Shown piece after piece: positions 11,100-23,687 of a stretch of DNA of 64,000 nucleotides (position 1 is the stretch's first letter; each line of letters opens with the position of its first letter). Location of the stretch: NCBI GenBank assembly GCA_030770425.1, contig JASJFT010000035.1, positions 242,334-306,333 of the forward strand. The letters are read 5' to 3'. The notes below the pieces were generated by a model. The model did not search any database. It saw only the letters and a program-made list of their open reading frames with translations, and was not told the DNA's origin. The translations under genes and the position numbers were made by a program. The DNA comes from Darksidea phi. Taxonomy: Eukaryota; Ascomycota; Dothideomycetes; Pleosporales; Lentitheciaceae.

Positions 11100-13668
11100 A
11101 TGTTCTCCTCCTCCAAATCCCGCAAATCTTCCCTCCCCCCAAATCCTGAACAGGCCCCCGATCTAAGCATCACGGCCGACGACCAAGTCCACCTCCACGC
11201 GGCCGGCTACAATGAATCCCCCGAACGCGCAGTCATCAACAGCATGGCACGGTTCCGTTCCTCGCCCCTCGACTTCATCCGCGAAATCAGTCTACACGTT
11301 TCCGGCACGGGTTGGCGATCGTATGATAAGATTATTGGGCAGCCTATATTCTATTCGGGGTTCTCGGAGGAGATGAAGCATAGGGTGCTCAGTAACCCTA
11401 TGTTAGTGAAGAAAGTAAGAGAACTCGCGGCAAAGAGAGTGGAGGTCGAGGCAAGGGAGGGATTGCTGGGGGAAGATGTTATGAATGGCGGGGAGGGCGA
11501 GGGACATGGAGATCGGAAGAGGAAGAGGCGCATCCAGATTGAGGAGAGCCTGATGGAAGTCAGTGAGACGGTGACGGATAACATGATATGCAAAATGGAG
11601 AGCAAGAGGTTTATCCGGGGCGCCTACTACCTGGCGACGGCGCTCTTGACAAGAGCATACCATCAGGGCGTACACGTTTCGAGCGAAGAGGTGCTGAGGC
11701 TACGCGCTGTTGCGGAGAAGGCGCAGAAGGATAAACATTCCATCATCTTTCTACCTTGCCATCGCTCGCATGTCGATTATGTCTCGCTTCAGATTATATG
11801 CTATAGGCTCGGTCTTGCGTTACCTAGCGTTGTTGCGGGGGATAATCTGAACTTTCCGGTTGTCGGGTCGTTTCTTCAACATGCCGGTGCACTCTGGATA
11901 CGGAGGAGCTTTGGAGACGACCAATTATATACGACGCTCGTTCAGGCATACATTGATACACTGCTACAGAATGGTTATAATTTAGAGTGTTTCGTGGAAG
12001 GAGGGAGAAGTCGGACGGGTAAATTACTGCCACCCAAGTTCGGAATTCTTAGTTATATGATGGACAGTGTAGCGAGTGGGCGAGTAGACGATGCAATCAT
12101 TTGCCCGGTCTCTACGCAGTACGACAAGGTCATAGAAGTGGAGTAAGTGAATTTACATACGAGAGATTGGCAATTGCTGACTAGACACAGCTCATACATT
12201 AGCGAACTCCTCGGCCAACCGAAGCCTAAGGAGAACCTGATGAACTTTCTCTCCGCCTCATCAGTCCTCTCTTTAAAACTCGGGCGGGTAGACGTCCGCT
12301 TCCACGAGCCATGGTCCCTCCGCAAGTTCATCACGGAGCAGCAAGACCGTTTCAGCAAGCTCCCCCAGAGACTAGATGTCAAAGACGAGCGGCAACGCAT
12401 CTTGAGGACATTAGGCTACAAGGTTCTCAGCGAGATCAACGATGTGTCGGTTGTCATGCCGACTGCACTGGTTGGGACGGTATTGTTGACGCTAAGAGGA
12501 AGGGGCGTCGGAAAGTCGGAATTAGTCAGGAAAGTAGAGTGGCTGAGCGAGAGGGTGAGGGCCCGGGGAGGGAGGGTGGCGCACTTTGCGAGTTTGCCAA
12601 CCAGTGTCGTTGTGGAACGAGCTCTCGAGGTGCTGGGACCTGGGCTGGTAGGCCTTGTCCCTGGACTCCCCGAAGAGACTTTCTACGCTGTGGATAGGTA
12701 GGTCCTTTCATCCTTCTGCACCACTACAAGCACTAACACACATCAGATTCCAACTGTCGTTCTACCGCAACATGACCATCCACCTTTTTATCCTCCAATC
12801 CCTCGTTTCAGCTGCATTATACACAAAAGTCAAACTAGGCGGCGGCCTCGAATATCAACGAATGTCCTACGTAGATCTCCGCGAGCAAGTCCACTTCCTC
12901 TCGCAGCTCTTCCGCGGCGAGTTCATCTTCCCTACCGAAGGACTAGACATCAATCTCGCCCAGACGATCAAGACCCTGGAAGCCGACAATGTTATCAAAG
13001 TTACCCGCAACCCTAACGCCGAACAGGAAGTGCAATTTGTGGAGCTTAGTGATGCCGAGAGGGAAGCTGGAAGGGAGAGTTTTGATTTTTACTGTTTCCT
13101 AATCTGGCCATTCATCGAGGCGGCATGGCTCGGCGCGATCAGTCTTCTGATGCTCACGCCGCCTGTTGCGGCGAAGAAGGAAACATGGCTTGATCAAAAG
13201 AAAGTACAAGACCGCGCACAATTGCTTGGCAAAACACTTTACCACCAAGGCGACCTCTCTTACTTCGAGGCCGTAAATAAGGAAACACTCAAGAACGCAT
13301 ACACGCGCTTCGAGGAAGAAGGTATGATCCTCGTGCTGAAGTCGAAGGACTTGAAGGTGCCATCAACAATTCGGTTAAGTGATGAGTGGTTGCCCTCACG
13401 GTCCCCACAAAAGGGCAACATAGTTGCTAAGGGTCTGCTTTGGGTTTTCGCCGAGCGGATCAGTCTCAGTCGACGAGAAGGCAAAAATCGCAGAGATGGC
13501 GCGACTGTGCAGAGTAGGGTGTTGAGCCTGGCTGACCGAGTGGGTGCAGAGCTCTGGGAGGATGCGGTCATAGAAGAGGGATTGGACGAAGAAGGGATGA
13601 AGACCGTTGTAGCGAGGGCAAAGGGGAGGAGTCGAAGGAAGAGGCTGGCTGTGCCGGCGATGCTGTAG
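11100..13668 (+). CDS. Glycerol-3-phosphate / dihydroxyacetone-phosphate acyltransferase (PlsB/GNPAT type)
   Basis: Three exons: 11100-12142, 12191-12697, 12747-13668; introns of 48 and 49 bp; 823 aa. The acyltransferase block has H221-RSHV-D226 (HxxxxD charge relay), GDNLNFP, the motif III-like FVEGGRSRTGK, and IICPVSTQYDKVIE. The C-terminal half is the long helical region typical of PlsB and animal DHAPAT (GNPAT), not of the membrane-bound yeast Gat1/Gat2. The enzyme would acylate glycerol-3-phosphate or DHAP at sn-1, the first step of glycerolipid or ether-lipid synthesis. The C-terminus reads PAML. That is close to, but not, a canonical peroxisomal PTS1 because the middle residue is Met, not a basic one. 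Residues 124-146 are a Gly/Glu- and Lys/Arg-rich insert. The family call is firm; substrate and location are open. Confidence 0.9.
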
Positions 13669-14117
13669 TTGGCTGCTGATGATGACATGAATATCATACG
13701 TATGGTGTTGGTGACTCTGGTCACAGAGACGAAGTAGGTCTCTACGTATAGTGGTACTGTATCGGATACTAGATATCCAGTCAATGGAGTTAGATCAGAT
13801 CGCGCTCTATACGATGATACAGACGAATGTCAATTGTTATGCCAATCACCCAGCTACCGGCGTTGGTTGTCCTCTGCACTTTCTGACACCCAGCATACAT
13901 GGTTGCAGTGCGCTTCCATCGAACCCGTGAAACGTACGCTTTTGAACTTCAATGTTTGCAACATCAGAGTGAGAGGCTCGCCGCTCCTGCTACGTCTACC
14001 CCGCGCTAGTCCACGCCACCCGGCCTGCACTCTCCAGCATTGAGTTCCGCCCACGACTTCTATGACTTTGAAGGTAATCGCCGACTCTGAGCGTTCACAT
14101 CTCCTTACACTCCAACT
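13669..14117. other. Intergenic, 449 bp
   Basis: Between the tandem acyltransferase and TPR genes. Nothing recognisable is seen beyond the likely terminator and promoter functions. Confidence 0.5.
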
Positions 14118-15849
14118 ATGAACTCCGAATCGGCTTCGTACTCCTACAACCTAGGTGCCTATCACCGCAAAGTCACCACTAGCAGCTCGACTGCACAGAA
14201 ATGGTTCGACCGCGGACTGGTATGGAGCTATGCTTTTCACCATGAAGAAGCGGCGAGATGCTTCGGAAAGGCGATTGACGAAGATTCCAAGTGTGCAATG
14301 GCGTATTGGGGGGTAAGTCCAATGAGTTTTCATTAACCAAGTCGCACGAAGCTGACTTATGAAGCGTGCATTTGCCCTCGGACCGAACTACAACAAACCT
14401 TGGGAATTGTTCGATGAGAAGGAGCTAAAGTCGACATTGAATGACATCAACTTTACAAACGCAAAAGCGAGAGAGCATGCTGCAAACGCAACGGAACTCG
14501 AGCAAGCGCTCATTCACGCCGTACAATCACGGGTGCCCCAAGGCCTCGACGAAACGGCCTTTCGCGCCTGCAACGAAGCATATGCCCAGGCCATGGCCCT
14601 CGTGTACAAGAAGTATCCCCAGGATCTTGACATCGCATCTCTCTACGCAGACTCAGTTATGAACCTGTCGGCATGGAATCTCTGGGATCTGGAAACCGGC
14701 GACCCGACGCCTGGTGCACACTCACTAGAAGCAAAGGCAGTACTTGATGCTGCTCTGGCGCACGAAGGTTCGGACGCTCACCCGGGCATCCTCCATCTAT
14801 ATATTCATTTGATGGAGATGTCAAAGACGCCAGAGAGAGCCCTCGTAGCGGCAGATCATCTCCGCACTCTCGTACCCGATGCAGGGCATTTGGTACACAT
14901 GCCATCTCACCTTGACATTCTCGTTGGCGATTACCGACGTGCCATAGCCTCAAACGCAGATGCGTGCCTGGCGGACGAGAAGTATGTCGCCGAACATGGC
15001 GGCGACAACTTCTACTCTTTCTACCGAATGCACAACTACCACAGTCTAATTTACGCAGCCATGTTCGCTGGCCAGTACAAAGTTTCCATCGACACTGTGA
15101 CTAGAATGGAGCTGTCGCTCACAGAATCTATGTTACGTACCGAAAGTCCACCTATGGCAGATTGGTTAGAGAACTTTGTCTCAGTGCGGATCCACGTACT
15201 GGTTCGCTTCGGCCGGTGGAAGGATATTCTCGCGCTCGAGCTGCCGAAGGACCAGCAGTTATACTGTGTGACAGCAGCAATGGTCCACTACGGTAAAGGC
15301 GTTGCGTCCGCGGCAACGGGCGACATTGAAAGTGCAACGAAGCACCGCGAACACCTTTCCGCAGCTATTGACAAGATACCTTCCTCTCGCATATGTGGCG
15401 ATTTTCCCAACAAAAGTAACGTTGTCTTGCAAGTCGGCCATGCAATGCTCGAAGGCGAACTCGAATACCGCAAAGGCAACTATGAAGTGGCATTTGAGCA
15501 CTTGCGTACCGCAATCAAACGCGACGATGCGCTCACGTATGCAGAACCCTGGCCTTGGATGATGCCCACGCGACACGCATATGCTGCCCTCTTAATGGAG
15601 CAAGGAAGAATCGAGGAAGCTACCCGAGCCTATGCAGCCGATCTTGGGTTCGACGATGCCTTGCCCAGGGCTCGACAGCATCCGAACAATGTGTGGGCGC
15701 TGCACGGATATCATGAGTGCCTAATCAGATTGGGTCGATTAGGAGAGGCGAAGATTGTCCAACACCAACTAAGACTAGCCCAGGCGATTGCTGATGTCAA
15801 CGTAAGCGCGTCTTGTTACTGCCGAACATCGTGTTGCGAATCGGAATAG
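14118..15849 (+). CDS. TPR-repeat protein of the bacterial/fungal soluble type
   Basis: Two exons: 14118-14312 and 14365-15849; one 52-bp phase-0 intron; 559 aa. The helical repeats include WFDRGLVWSYAFHHEEAARCFGKAI, then AYWG|RAFALGPNYNKPWE across the splice, LYIHLMEMSKTPERAL, HLVHMPSHLDILVGDY and ALLMEQGRIEEATRAYAADLG. It ends with a Cys-rich tail (SASCYCRTSCCESE). This overall architecture, a single soluble alpha-helical chain of about 550 aa with conserved His residues (HMPSHLD) and a CxC-type tail, occurs in bacteria and filamentous fungi and is annotated only as TPR domain protein. The function is unknown. There is no signal peptide or membrane segment. The conserved tail supports the stop at 15849. 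Confidence 0.85.
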
Positions 15850-16717
15850 TTGGGCGGCATTATGAAGTAGTAATGGCAATTAGAAATAGCAGTGCCGGGT
15901 TTTCAGGCCCAAAGAAATATCTCCTATCAATCCTAATCCGTCCAGCGTCCGCAAATTTCTGTCAGTATCCCTGTTGAATTGCCAACCAGGCCTGTCGTAT
16001 CCGTTCGTGCGGCTCTACCTCGGCATCATTGTCCCCATATGTGCGCAATTATGTGGATCGCCACGATCGCCACGTGAGCGGATGTTGAGAATTCATTGTC
16101 CTTACTCGATCAAGCCTAGCGTCGCGTTTCACAAGCGATGGCGTCCCCGCTGTCATCCCAGAAGCGCAGGAATCTGGGTCAAACATCGAACGCTAGTGGT
16201 TCCTCCCCTCTCCGAGGGACTTTCAGATGGATGGGGCGGCGGTCGTGTGTCTGGTCTAGCCACAAGCTTTCGAATGAGCAAAGCCTTCGCCCAGACGCCC
16301 TTGGATATATTGGAGATGATGAAGATCTCATGTGCATTTTGACATCTGTATCTCGGTACCAGAACCTCTCTCACGGTAATCCCGATATTGTCCAGGTGGA
16401 GTAGAAAACCTTGTTGTGGGTACGGCGAAGTCCAGCCTCCCTGACTGACAATCGTTCCTCGTAACGACACCCAATGACCTCGGAGGCATACGGTGAACCC
16501 CCCTTTTTGGCCCCCGCCACCGTGCGTGCAGCCCAACCCCTGCCCTACAATGCCGCCTTCGACCTGTCCCCTTGCAAGAAAGACTAAACCTAAAAGAGTG
16601 GTCGGCGAGCTGATGCATCCATTTATCATTTGAGGTTCTTTCTCCCGCCGTGGGACAGGTCCTTTGGGTGCTCTGGTTATCCAAATTTTAGTCCTTCCAG
16701 AAGAAGTTCGGTTCACG
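15850..16717. other. Intergenic, 868 bp
   Basis: No supported gene is seen. A 187-codon minus-strand frame (16153-16716) has Gly/Pro-rich composition without conserved motifs and was rejected. Confidence 0.5.
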
Positions 16718-18055
16718 ATGGTTGAGAATCGGGGACCGCCGCTGCGGGTGGTAAGTCCTCTATACCGTCGCTTGACTGGGAAGATGCATTACTAACAGTT
16801 GAAGGTCTGTGGTACATTTGCGTCCCTGGCTTTTGTTGCGACATTGCTTCGCGTTTATGTTCGACTCCGGATCGTAAGGGCGTTTGGTTGGGATGATGCG
16901 TGGATGGTGGCTGCCATGGTAATGACTCTATTTTACCTTGGAACATGGCCTTCATGCTAACGCTTAGTTACAGCTAACCCACGTCATGTTTGCAACCTGC
17001 GCAATCGGCGGAGTCCACTACGGTACCGGACGCCACGCAAGCGACCTCTCCTACGAGCAGAGCTACAAGGCCCTCCGGTACTGGTGGCTCTGCTACATCG
17101 CCTACTGCCTTACTATGATATCCGCCAAAATATCTATTGGACTCTTCCTCCTCCGCGTCGCTGTCCGCCCACTCCACCGCAAACTTATTCTTATCGTCAT
17201 GGGCCTCACTGTTCTTACCGGCGTCGTCTTTTTCTTCGTCACCCTCCTTCAATGCACACCCGTTTCCTTCTTCTGGGATAGAAAACTAGAAGGCGGAAAG
17301 TGCATCAACGTGTATGTGATTATTGGTTTGACGTACCTCTACAGTGCTATCTCGGCGATATGCGATTTCACATTTGGGATACTGCCAATCTTTTTGGTGT
17401 GGAACTTGAACATGTCGAGAGATGCGAAGCTAATGTTGATACCCATTCTGAGTATGGCTTGTGTGTAAGTGGTTTTGGGCTCTACTCTATTGGCTCGCAC
17501 CGATGACTGACTTATTGTAGGGCAAGCACAGCCGTCATCGTCCGCATGGCCTTCGTCATGGACTTCCGCAGCAACGACTTCCTCTACGACACCGTCGACA
17601 TCGCCATCTGGTCCGACGTTGAGCAGGGTTTAGCCGTAACGGCCGGCAGCCTCGCTACTCTCCGCCCACTCTACCGCATCCTTGCCAAAAGCTTGGGTTT
17701 TTCGCAGTCCGCTAGCAACCCGCTTCCCTCCAAACGAGATCCGAGGGCTTGGTATCGATCTGCCTTCAGCAAACCGAAACGGAGTGGGCCGTTCAGTCTG
17801 ATAACTATGACGAAGCATAACACGCGGCATGGGGGGGATGATGATGACGCTTTTACGCTAGAGAATGCGAGGCCTGTGAAGTTGAGGGACGAGTCGGTAG
17901 AGAGGGGTGAGCAGGAGAAGAGTTTTAGCTCATGGACTGTACAAGGGGGTGAGAGTGGTAGCGAGGAGGATTTGAACAGGAGAGGCCCAGTTGGAGGGAT
18001 TACGCGGAAGATGGATGTGTACTTGGAGAGAAGTCACCTGCACGGCAGCGCATGA
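16718..18055 (+). CDS. Pth11-like integral membrane protein (fungal rhodopsin domain)
   Basis: Four exons: 16718-16750, 16805-16918, 16974-17464, 17521-18055; introns of 54, 55 and 56 bp; 390 aa. The short first two exons encode the start and the first helix, with the family signature LLRVYVRLRIVRAFGWDDAWMVAAM. Further helices follow (YIAYCLTMISAKISIGLFLLRVAV, LILIVMGLTVLTGVVFFFVTLLQC, VIIGLTYLYSAISAICDFTFGILP). DLNMSRDAKLM-like and SDVEQGLAVTAGSLATLRPLYR motifs precede a hydrophilic, charged C-terminal tail of about 110 aa. Proteins of this superfamily are 7-TM surface proteins; in plant pathogens one member (Pth11) senses host surface cues. The ligand of this one is unknown. The conserved Cys in TLLQCTPVSFFWD is present. 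Confidence 0.88.
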
Positions 18056-19740
18056 TGCTCTCAGTCTATGAACACTGCAGTGTTGAGGAGTTGTTACAAT
18101 AGATAAAAAGACGTATTTTTTTAAAAAAAAAAATAAAAATTAGAAAGCACAAACCCAAGAGACGAGCTGGGCAACAGGGCAGAAGGTGCGCTTCCGATGG
18201 TCCCATCCCCTTCACCACTTGCCGACGATGCCCCTCATCCAACCCAAAGCCTAAGCAGCGACAAAGCTATGCGACTAGTTTGCCTCATTATGTGTGCTCG
18301 ATAAACTAGACTGCTTGTAGTCTCCAGAGTATTTTAGCGGATCGGCAGTGAGCTCCGCGGAAGGGGCGTCGTGTTTTGCTGCAGGGGCAGAAAAAGCACA
18401 TTCAGCCGGGGATGCCATATCGACTACCGATCAGCACAAGTGACAGAGGGCGCCCCAAAAAAAACCAAAAAGAGCTTTGACGGACAGGGCGAAAACCAGC
18501 TGACTCGTCTTTTCAGGCAGGTGTGCCGACCGCCTTGAGTCGAAAACCACAACTTTAAATGGACTACGCTTTGGACCATTGAATGGCTCTTGCGGCTTAA
18601 TTAGAGCTCGTGGCCAATTAAGCGAGACCTTCGCAAGCGTGGTAAAAGGACAAGCGAACGAATGATTGAAAGGCCGTCGTCAGAATAGAAAGATTGATGG
18701 GAAAGGGACGAAGAGGGAGATGACACATCGCAAAGGAAGGATCGAGAGGGTAGTCATTTGACAAATATTATTGTTCAGCTAGACTCGCCAGGCTAAGTCT
18801 CGGATGTGAAAGCAGCCAAGATGTTGGCGTTCTCAACGATAGCTTCGGAGCTAAACTCGGCATTTCTCTCCAGAAGTCTTACGAAGGAGCTCGTTTTTCC
18901 CCCGAGTCATCACGAATTCGCGTATTTTAGCGGGGTGCTGGGGTCTCTAAAGAAACGAGCTCCTTCGTATTGTGTGGTTGCAGGGGGAAATATTTCCAGC
19001 TCACCATCACAACTGCCCCTGCGCAACAGGGCTCAAGCGAGGCATATATATAGTGTGATTAGGTTGAACAGCTAAAACAAAGTCGTGTGATTGCTTACGA
19101 GCGGGTGGCGGGTTGTGATATTCCCCCTGTAACCATAGTAGAAGTGAATGCATAGTAAATCGACGTTGTAGAGTTGATACAATACTGTAAAGAGAGGGGA
19201 CTCGAGAGGTATCCACGGTCCATGTTATCCTTCGGCCACACGCGGTCGTCTCCGATCAATACGTTAGGAGCAAGAGTTCTGAAGTCGTTTAGCGTAAAGT
19301 ACGGTACGGGCGTCAATAACAATTGGTCCGGAACAAAGGTTAGAAAGAGTATGTTGAGAGGCTTGCTGAAAGACCTCCGTCAGCGGCATATACGAAGAAT
19401 GAGATATACGCCACTCTGAATAGAAGACAAAATGGCCAACGGCAGCCCAAAGCTCGCGGCTTGTAGGCATTTGTTGATGGTACAATACATATTAAGGGTA
19501 TCTCGTGACAAAAGGTATTTACAATATGAACCCAAATCGCATCCAGCGTGATTACATATAAGACAATATAAGAAGTAAAATTCTGGGGTGCTCTGCGAGA
19601 CGTGTTGTGGTACACTCGGAGATGCGTTGAGACGACAGCCGCCGATTCTATATCGATTTTGAAAATTCCAAAAGTAGATAAACGCCTTGAGATGCTCTAG
19701 TGTCGTGGCATCGTTGTGTGTGCGTGGGCATGGGTCGTTG
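18056..19740. other. Intergenic, 1.69 kb
   Basis: This lies between a plus-strand and a minus-strand 3' end. It holds a T7A11 tract near 18116-18133 and a perfect inverted repeat at 18880-18969 (listed). The plus-strand frame 18806-19075 covers the inverted repeat and shows no protein-like conservation. No tRNA or snRNA signature was recognised. Confidence 0.5.
18880..18969. repeat. Perfect 17-bp inverted repeat (stem with 56-nt loop)
   Basis: The arm at 18880-18896 (tacgaaggagctcgttt) is the exact reverse complement of 18953-18969. Pairing breaks immediately outside and inside the arms. The repeat sits in an otherwise empty region between two convergent genes. It could be a terminator-like hairpin, a trace of a small element, or chance; an exact 17-bp match this close is unlikely by chance. 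Confidence 0.7.
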
Positions 19741-22378
19741 CTACTCTGCGTAGTTCTTGAGCAGGGCCTCCTTTTCCGAAATATCGCCCACCTCTTCCTC
19801 CGCGTCTTTCCTGTATTTCTTCAACCCAGCATACGTCCCATGCTTTACAATATCTTTGACCTCACCCGCGGCGCCGAAGCAGCAATGCTCCACCTTGCCA
19901 AGCGGCCCCTCCCTCGGCTCCTCCTCGAGCAGAACGCCGAATCTCAGCTTCGTCTTCGTAAGATCCTTCGGGAAGGGATCACCGCCGAGGCATGCACCCA
20001 CACTAAGTCTGTCAAGCGTAGGATTTCTTGTTGTAACCATGATGCGGGAAAATAGCGTATCAGAGGCAACACCGTTCTGGTGCATGGCGAATGCGCCTAC
20101 AAGGATGAAACCGAAAGTAAACGTCACAGCTAGCGCATAGCCTACCCATAGCCCCTCTCTGTGGTAGACAAAAACGTTGACTGAGCGCGACTTGGTACAG
20201 GGGACATTTTGTTTGTCAGCAACGACGAGGTGGGGTTCGGAGAGTAGGGTGATGAGGATGTCTTGGAAGACGTTTTGGACCTCTTCCATTAGGTTGTCCA
20301 ATGGATACGAGGAGACAGGATCGATAAGCCGGGTTTCTGAGATGTCAGATTTCGTCACGGTGTAGGCCTTGCTATCATTCTTGCTGACTTCGCCACCCAG
20401 GAAATTCCGCAGAAGTTGGCCAAGTGCATGGTAGCTTGCTGTCTCCTTGTACTTCTCGGCGTCGATTGGCCGCACAAAATTGGCTTCTGGCTCTGCGACA
20501 ACATTGTCAATATCGTCGTCGTCTTCATCGGTCAAGACGGTGGTGTCAACAACAGGCTTGAGGAACTCTCGCTTTTTCAGGGTGTGGGTTTGGACGGTAT
20601 CGTTATACTTCATCTCAAACGTATAATTCGTATGATGTGAAACACATTTGAATATTTTCGGCTCATGAACCACGTCCCATTTAGCAGCATATGGTGAGCT
20701 CTGGTCGTAGGGCTTTGAAGTTTTAATCGAGTGCCCGATCCAAAGCACAGGCTCGGACTGGAAAACGCCGAGTAGATTAGGGTAGGGAGGACCGTTAACT
20801 GGCATCCCGTCATTTCCCGTTTCGACCTGTGGTCTTTTGTATTCTTTTGTCGAGACCTCCGCGTAGTAAATGTTGGTTCCCTCAGGGGCCAGCTTGCTGA
20901 GATTAAACGGAGCAGAACCTGCATCAGGGCTGCTACTACTCGCGACCTCGTCACATTTGTATCCAGGCGCCTGGAAGTTGATATCGTATGTACAGTTCCA
21001 TCTCTCGCCGCAGGCCGTGAGGGACGCCTCTGGATTCGTCGCTGGCTTCCTCATGTATATGCTCGTAATGGCGAGGCGTCGTGCATTCTTCGAGGGCTGG
21101 TCATAGTAATCGAAAAAGCCGTCTTTTTTGCCATCAGTATCGGTCGTGTTCCAATCTGGAGTAGAGATAGTCAGCAAACACTCGTTGGAATGATTGAAAA
21201 GGTGTACGTCTAGGTAGTGACGCACTTCACGCAACTCTTTACATGGAAGGTTAAAGGTCTGCCTTTCCCGATGTAGAGACTTACATACGAGAGAGGCGCC
21301 GGGGTAGTCCGTTTCGCTCCGGAAGTCGTGGAGCCCTTCGCGCGTGAAGTTTAGAGACGCAACGGTTGGACTAGTGCACAAGCGTAATGTCAGCACAGCT
21401 TGATGAATACGCGAGCCAGAAGATGTGTGTCCTTCGTATTCCTCTTGCTCCGTTTGGTTGGACGGAATGGTTCCCAACCAGCAATAAGGACGCGACCGAT
21501 AAGAAAGGGGCACCAGTACCAATGAGTAGAGTTGTACGACTCTCGTACCTCTGAGGTCAGGGCGCCCGGGGACAGGACTGATGCGAGCGGGATCAACCTG
21601 GAATGGCGTCAGATTTTTATCCCATACCTATGGGAGGCCATAATACGCACCAACTGAACACTGCCATGAACGTTGCCAACTTGCCGTTCGATATCATCTC
21701 CCAATTGTAGAAAAATTGCGTTGGATCTTCTGTCGCCGAAAAGAGTCCATCGATACCCATAATGGTCATCGCCTTGGTTCTAAAGGTATGCCATATCCTC
21801 TGACGATAGCACATGATGACACAGCCGACCAAAGTGCTCTTCACGAAGAAGGCCAAGGCAGTGCCGTAACGAACCATACGCAGTTGCTCCTCTGCTGGCC
21901 TGCCATCTAGTCGGGCGTAGAACAGATGATGTCCCATTGCGCCCATGACACCTGCAACGAACATCCCAATTATCAAAGCCGGAGTAATCCAGTGAATATG
22001 CCACTCGGCCAATTCCCCGACTCTTTTGTCGACTAGCTGTTGTGTAGCCGCGTCCATTGTCTTGTAGTGATTGAGCGAGTTCAGCGAGTATAACGAAGGT
22101 GCGGCCGATTGTATCGTTGGTGCTCGACGTTCTGAAGCGTGCACCGGCGCATACTGAATGCTTGCCCCCATTCCCCGCGGTATCTGAGGACCGCCTGTAG
22201 GACTCCCTGATCTCGACATCGGCGGGGAGATGCCCGGCGAATCTGCTCTGCGAGTGTGCCGAACGCCCTGCGCGTCGACGGTGTGCTTGAGGTTCGACAT
22301 CTCCACGGGCGCGTCGTAAGGGTCGTAGGGGTCGACGAAAGGGTCTGACGACGGCGAGAGAAGGGAGCGGTCAGCCAT
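19741..22378 (-). CDS. Large fungal membrane protein with extracellular Cys-containing domain
   Basis: Three exons: 22378-21651, 21597-21520, 21370-19741; introns of 53 and 149 bp; 811 aa. The second intron (GTACTG...GCTGACA...CACTAG) is the only join I found that keeps frame between the middle and last exons. Residues 1-110 are a Ser/Pro-rich cytosolic tail. Three hydrophobic helices follow (HWITPALIIGMFVAGVMGA, ALAFFVKSTLVGCVIMCY, LATFMAVFSWLIPLASVLSP), then about 450 residues with many Asn-x-Ser/Thr sites and Cys (NFTREGL, LPCKELREV, HSNECLLTIS, CGERWNCTYDI), a fourth helix (VGYALAVTFTFGFILVGAFAM) and a cytosolic end. This layout recurs in Pezizomycotina proteins often misnamed formylmethionine deformylase-like. 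No enzymatic motif is visible and the function is unknown. Confidence 0.8.
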
Positions 22379-23687
22379 TATGAGGGCAGGATCGGAGAAT
22401 TGCTTCTATTCTGCGTCGGACATTAGGCGATTGATGGGTAGCTGGCAGGCATAAGCACTGTCGAGGCGATGCTTCGGAGTTGGTGCGACGTTGATTCTGC
22501 ACAGTGCGTCGGCTTGGTAATGCGAATTTCGGCTTTGTAACAAGCGGGATTGTCGTGTATCTAGGTGAGCTGGACTTCGCAAATGATGGCGGTACCAGTA
22601 CTCGGTAACGGTTTGGAGGTAAACATGGTGTACCAAGTACACCAACCCGGGCACAGACGGGAGGGATCTCGACTCTCGAGTTAGCGAGATCAGCTATTGC
22701 GACTGTGCATTAGGCCAGCCACACGACGGTTAAGCTCAAAAAGCGCTAAGACCGATACAATGTATACGAAACGGTGACGCCCTATGAATTTGATGTCAAC
22801 CGTAGTTCCATTAGGCTCAAGACTCCTCTGCATCGATGAGGCTCCGGCTGAGGCTAATTCTTCGTTCGCCGGTGGACCGGATGGCCCGGGGATTGTATGC
22901 TGTAGCCATCAAGGTCATTTGCGAAACGCACCACAGCGGAAACATGGCGCCATATCTTAGCCCGATCTTGCAGCTGAGGGATTCGCGGCCGGCCTCTTCG
23001 GGGAAATTTGTGGCACAGTAAGGCGTAGGGTTGGAACGTGGCGAGATTTAGGTGGATGTTTGCTTTCTTCGCTAGTAGATCAGACAGGATTCTCAAGGAT
23101 CGCAGCGCAGGAACGGGCGAAGGCATTAATGAGCTCGATTTGTAACCCACATCGGTTGCGCTGCAAGGGAATGAGGAGGCTGTGATGGCTGTGGAACTGT
23201 TCAATGCTCGGCACTCTATAGCCCGAGCGACCCCGAGAGATCTCCGTTTCCACATGGTTGCATGCACCTTTCTCTATGCGGGGCTAGTTGATACAAGGGG
23301 AGAGCATGTACGGACTGTCAATGGGTTGATTTTGCCACAGCAACTTTTCATACAAAAGATCTCTCCATGATCCGTGCAAGCGTGTCCCACTGACAGTCCG
23401 TTCATGCTCCCCCTTGTATAATCGGGCCAATTGCGGACCCAGTAGCCATCTTAAACCATTTTGAACATCCTTAACATACAGGGCAGGCAGCTTAGAAATA
23501 CAGAAGACGAAATGTTCACCTCTATATTACATCACCAAACCCCACATGTGCTTATAGAAATAATGAAGGGGCGCCGGCCTAGCCGCACAATATCACGCAG
23601 CTCTCTATAGGATAGTCACATACCAAGAGTACCAAAATACCTTCGTTCGATCCAAATCCCCAACTCTCAATCCTCGCATTCGACACA
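22379..23687. other. Intergenic, 1.3 kb, divergent upstream region
   Basis: This lies between the divergent starts of the 811-aa membrane protein and the MDR oxidoreductase. It contains an imperfect inverted repeat (23291-23419, listed). No supported ORF was found. Confidence 0.5.
23291..23419. repeat. Imperfect inverted repeat, about 35-bp arms
   Basis: The arm at 23291-23325 (begins atacaagggg) and the reverse complement of 23386-23419 agree at about 31 of 35 positions, with a one-base gap. The spacer is 60 bp and the whole unit about 130 bp. The size fits a small MITE-like element or a strong RNA hairpin, but no clear target-site duplication was seen. It lies about 270-400 bp upstream of the MDR gene start. 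Confidence 0.65.

Noticed and set aside
16153..16716. 187-codon minus-strand frame
   Set aside because: Gly/Pro-rich, no conserved motif, no splice partners; composition can explain it.
22406..22654. 82-codon minus-strand frame upstream of the 811-aa membrane protein
   Set aside because: Lies in the upstream region, no conserved motif, and cannot be spliced to the main gene in frame with any benefit.
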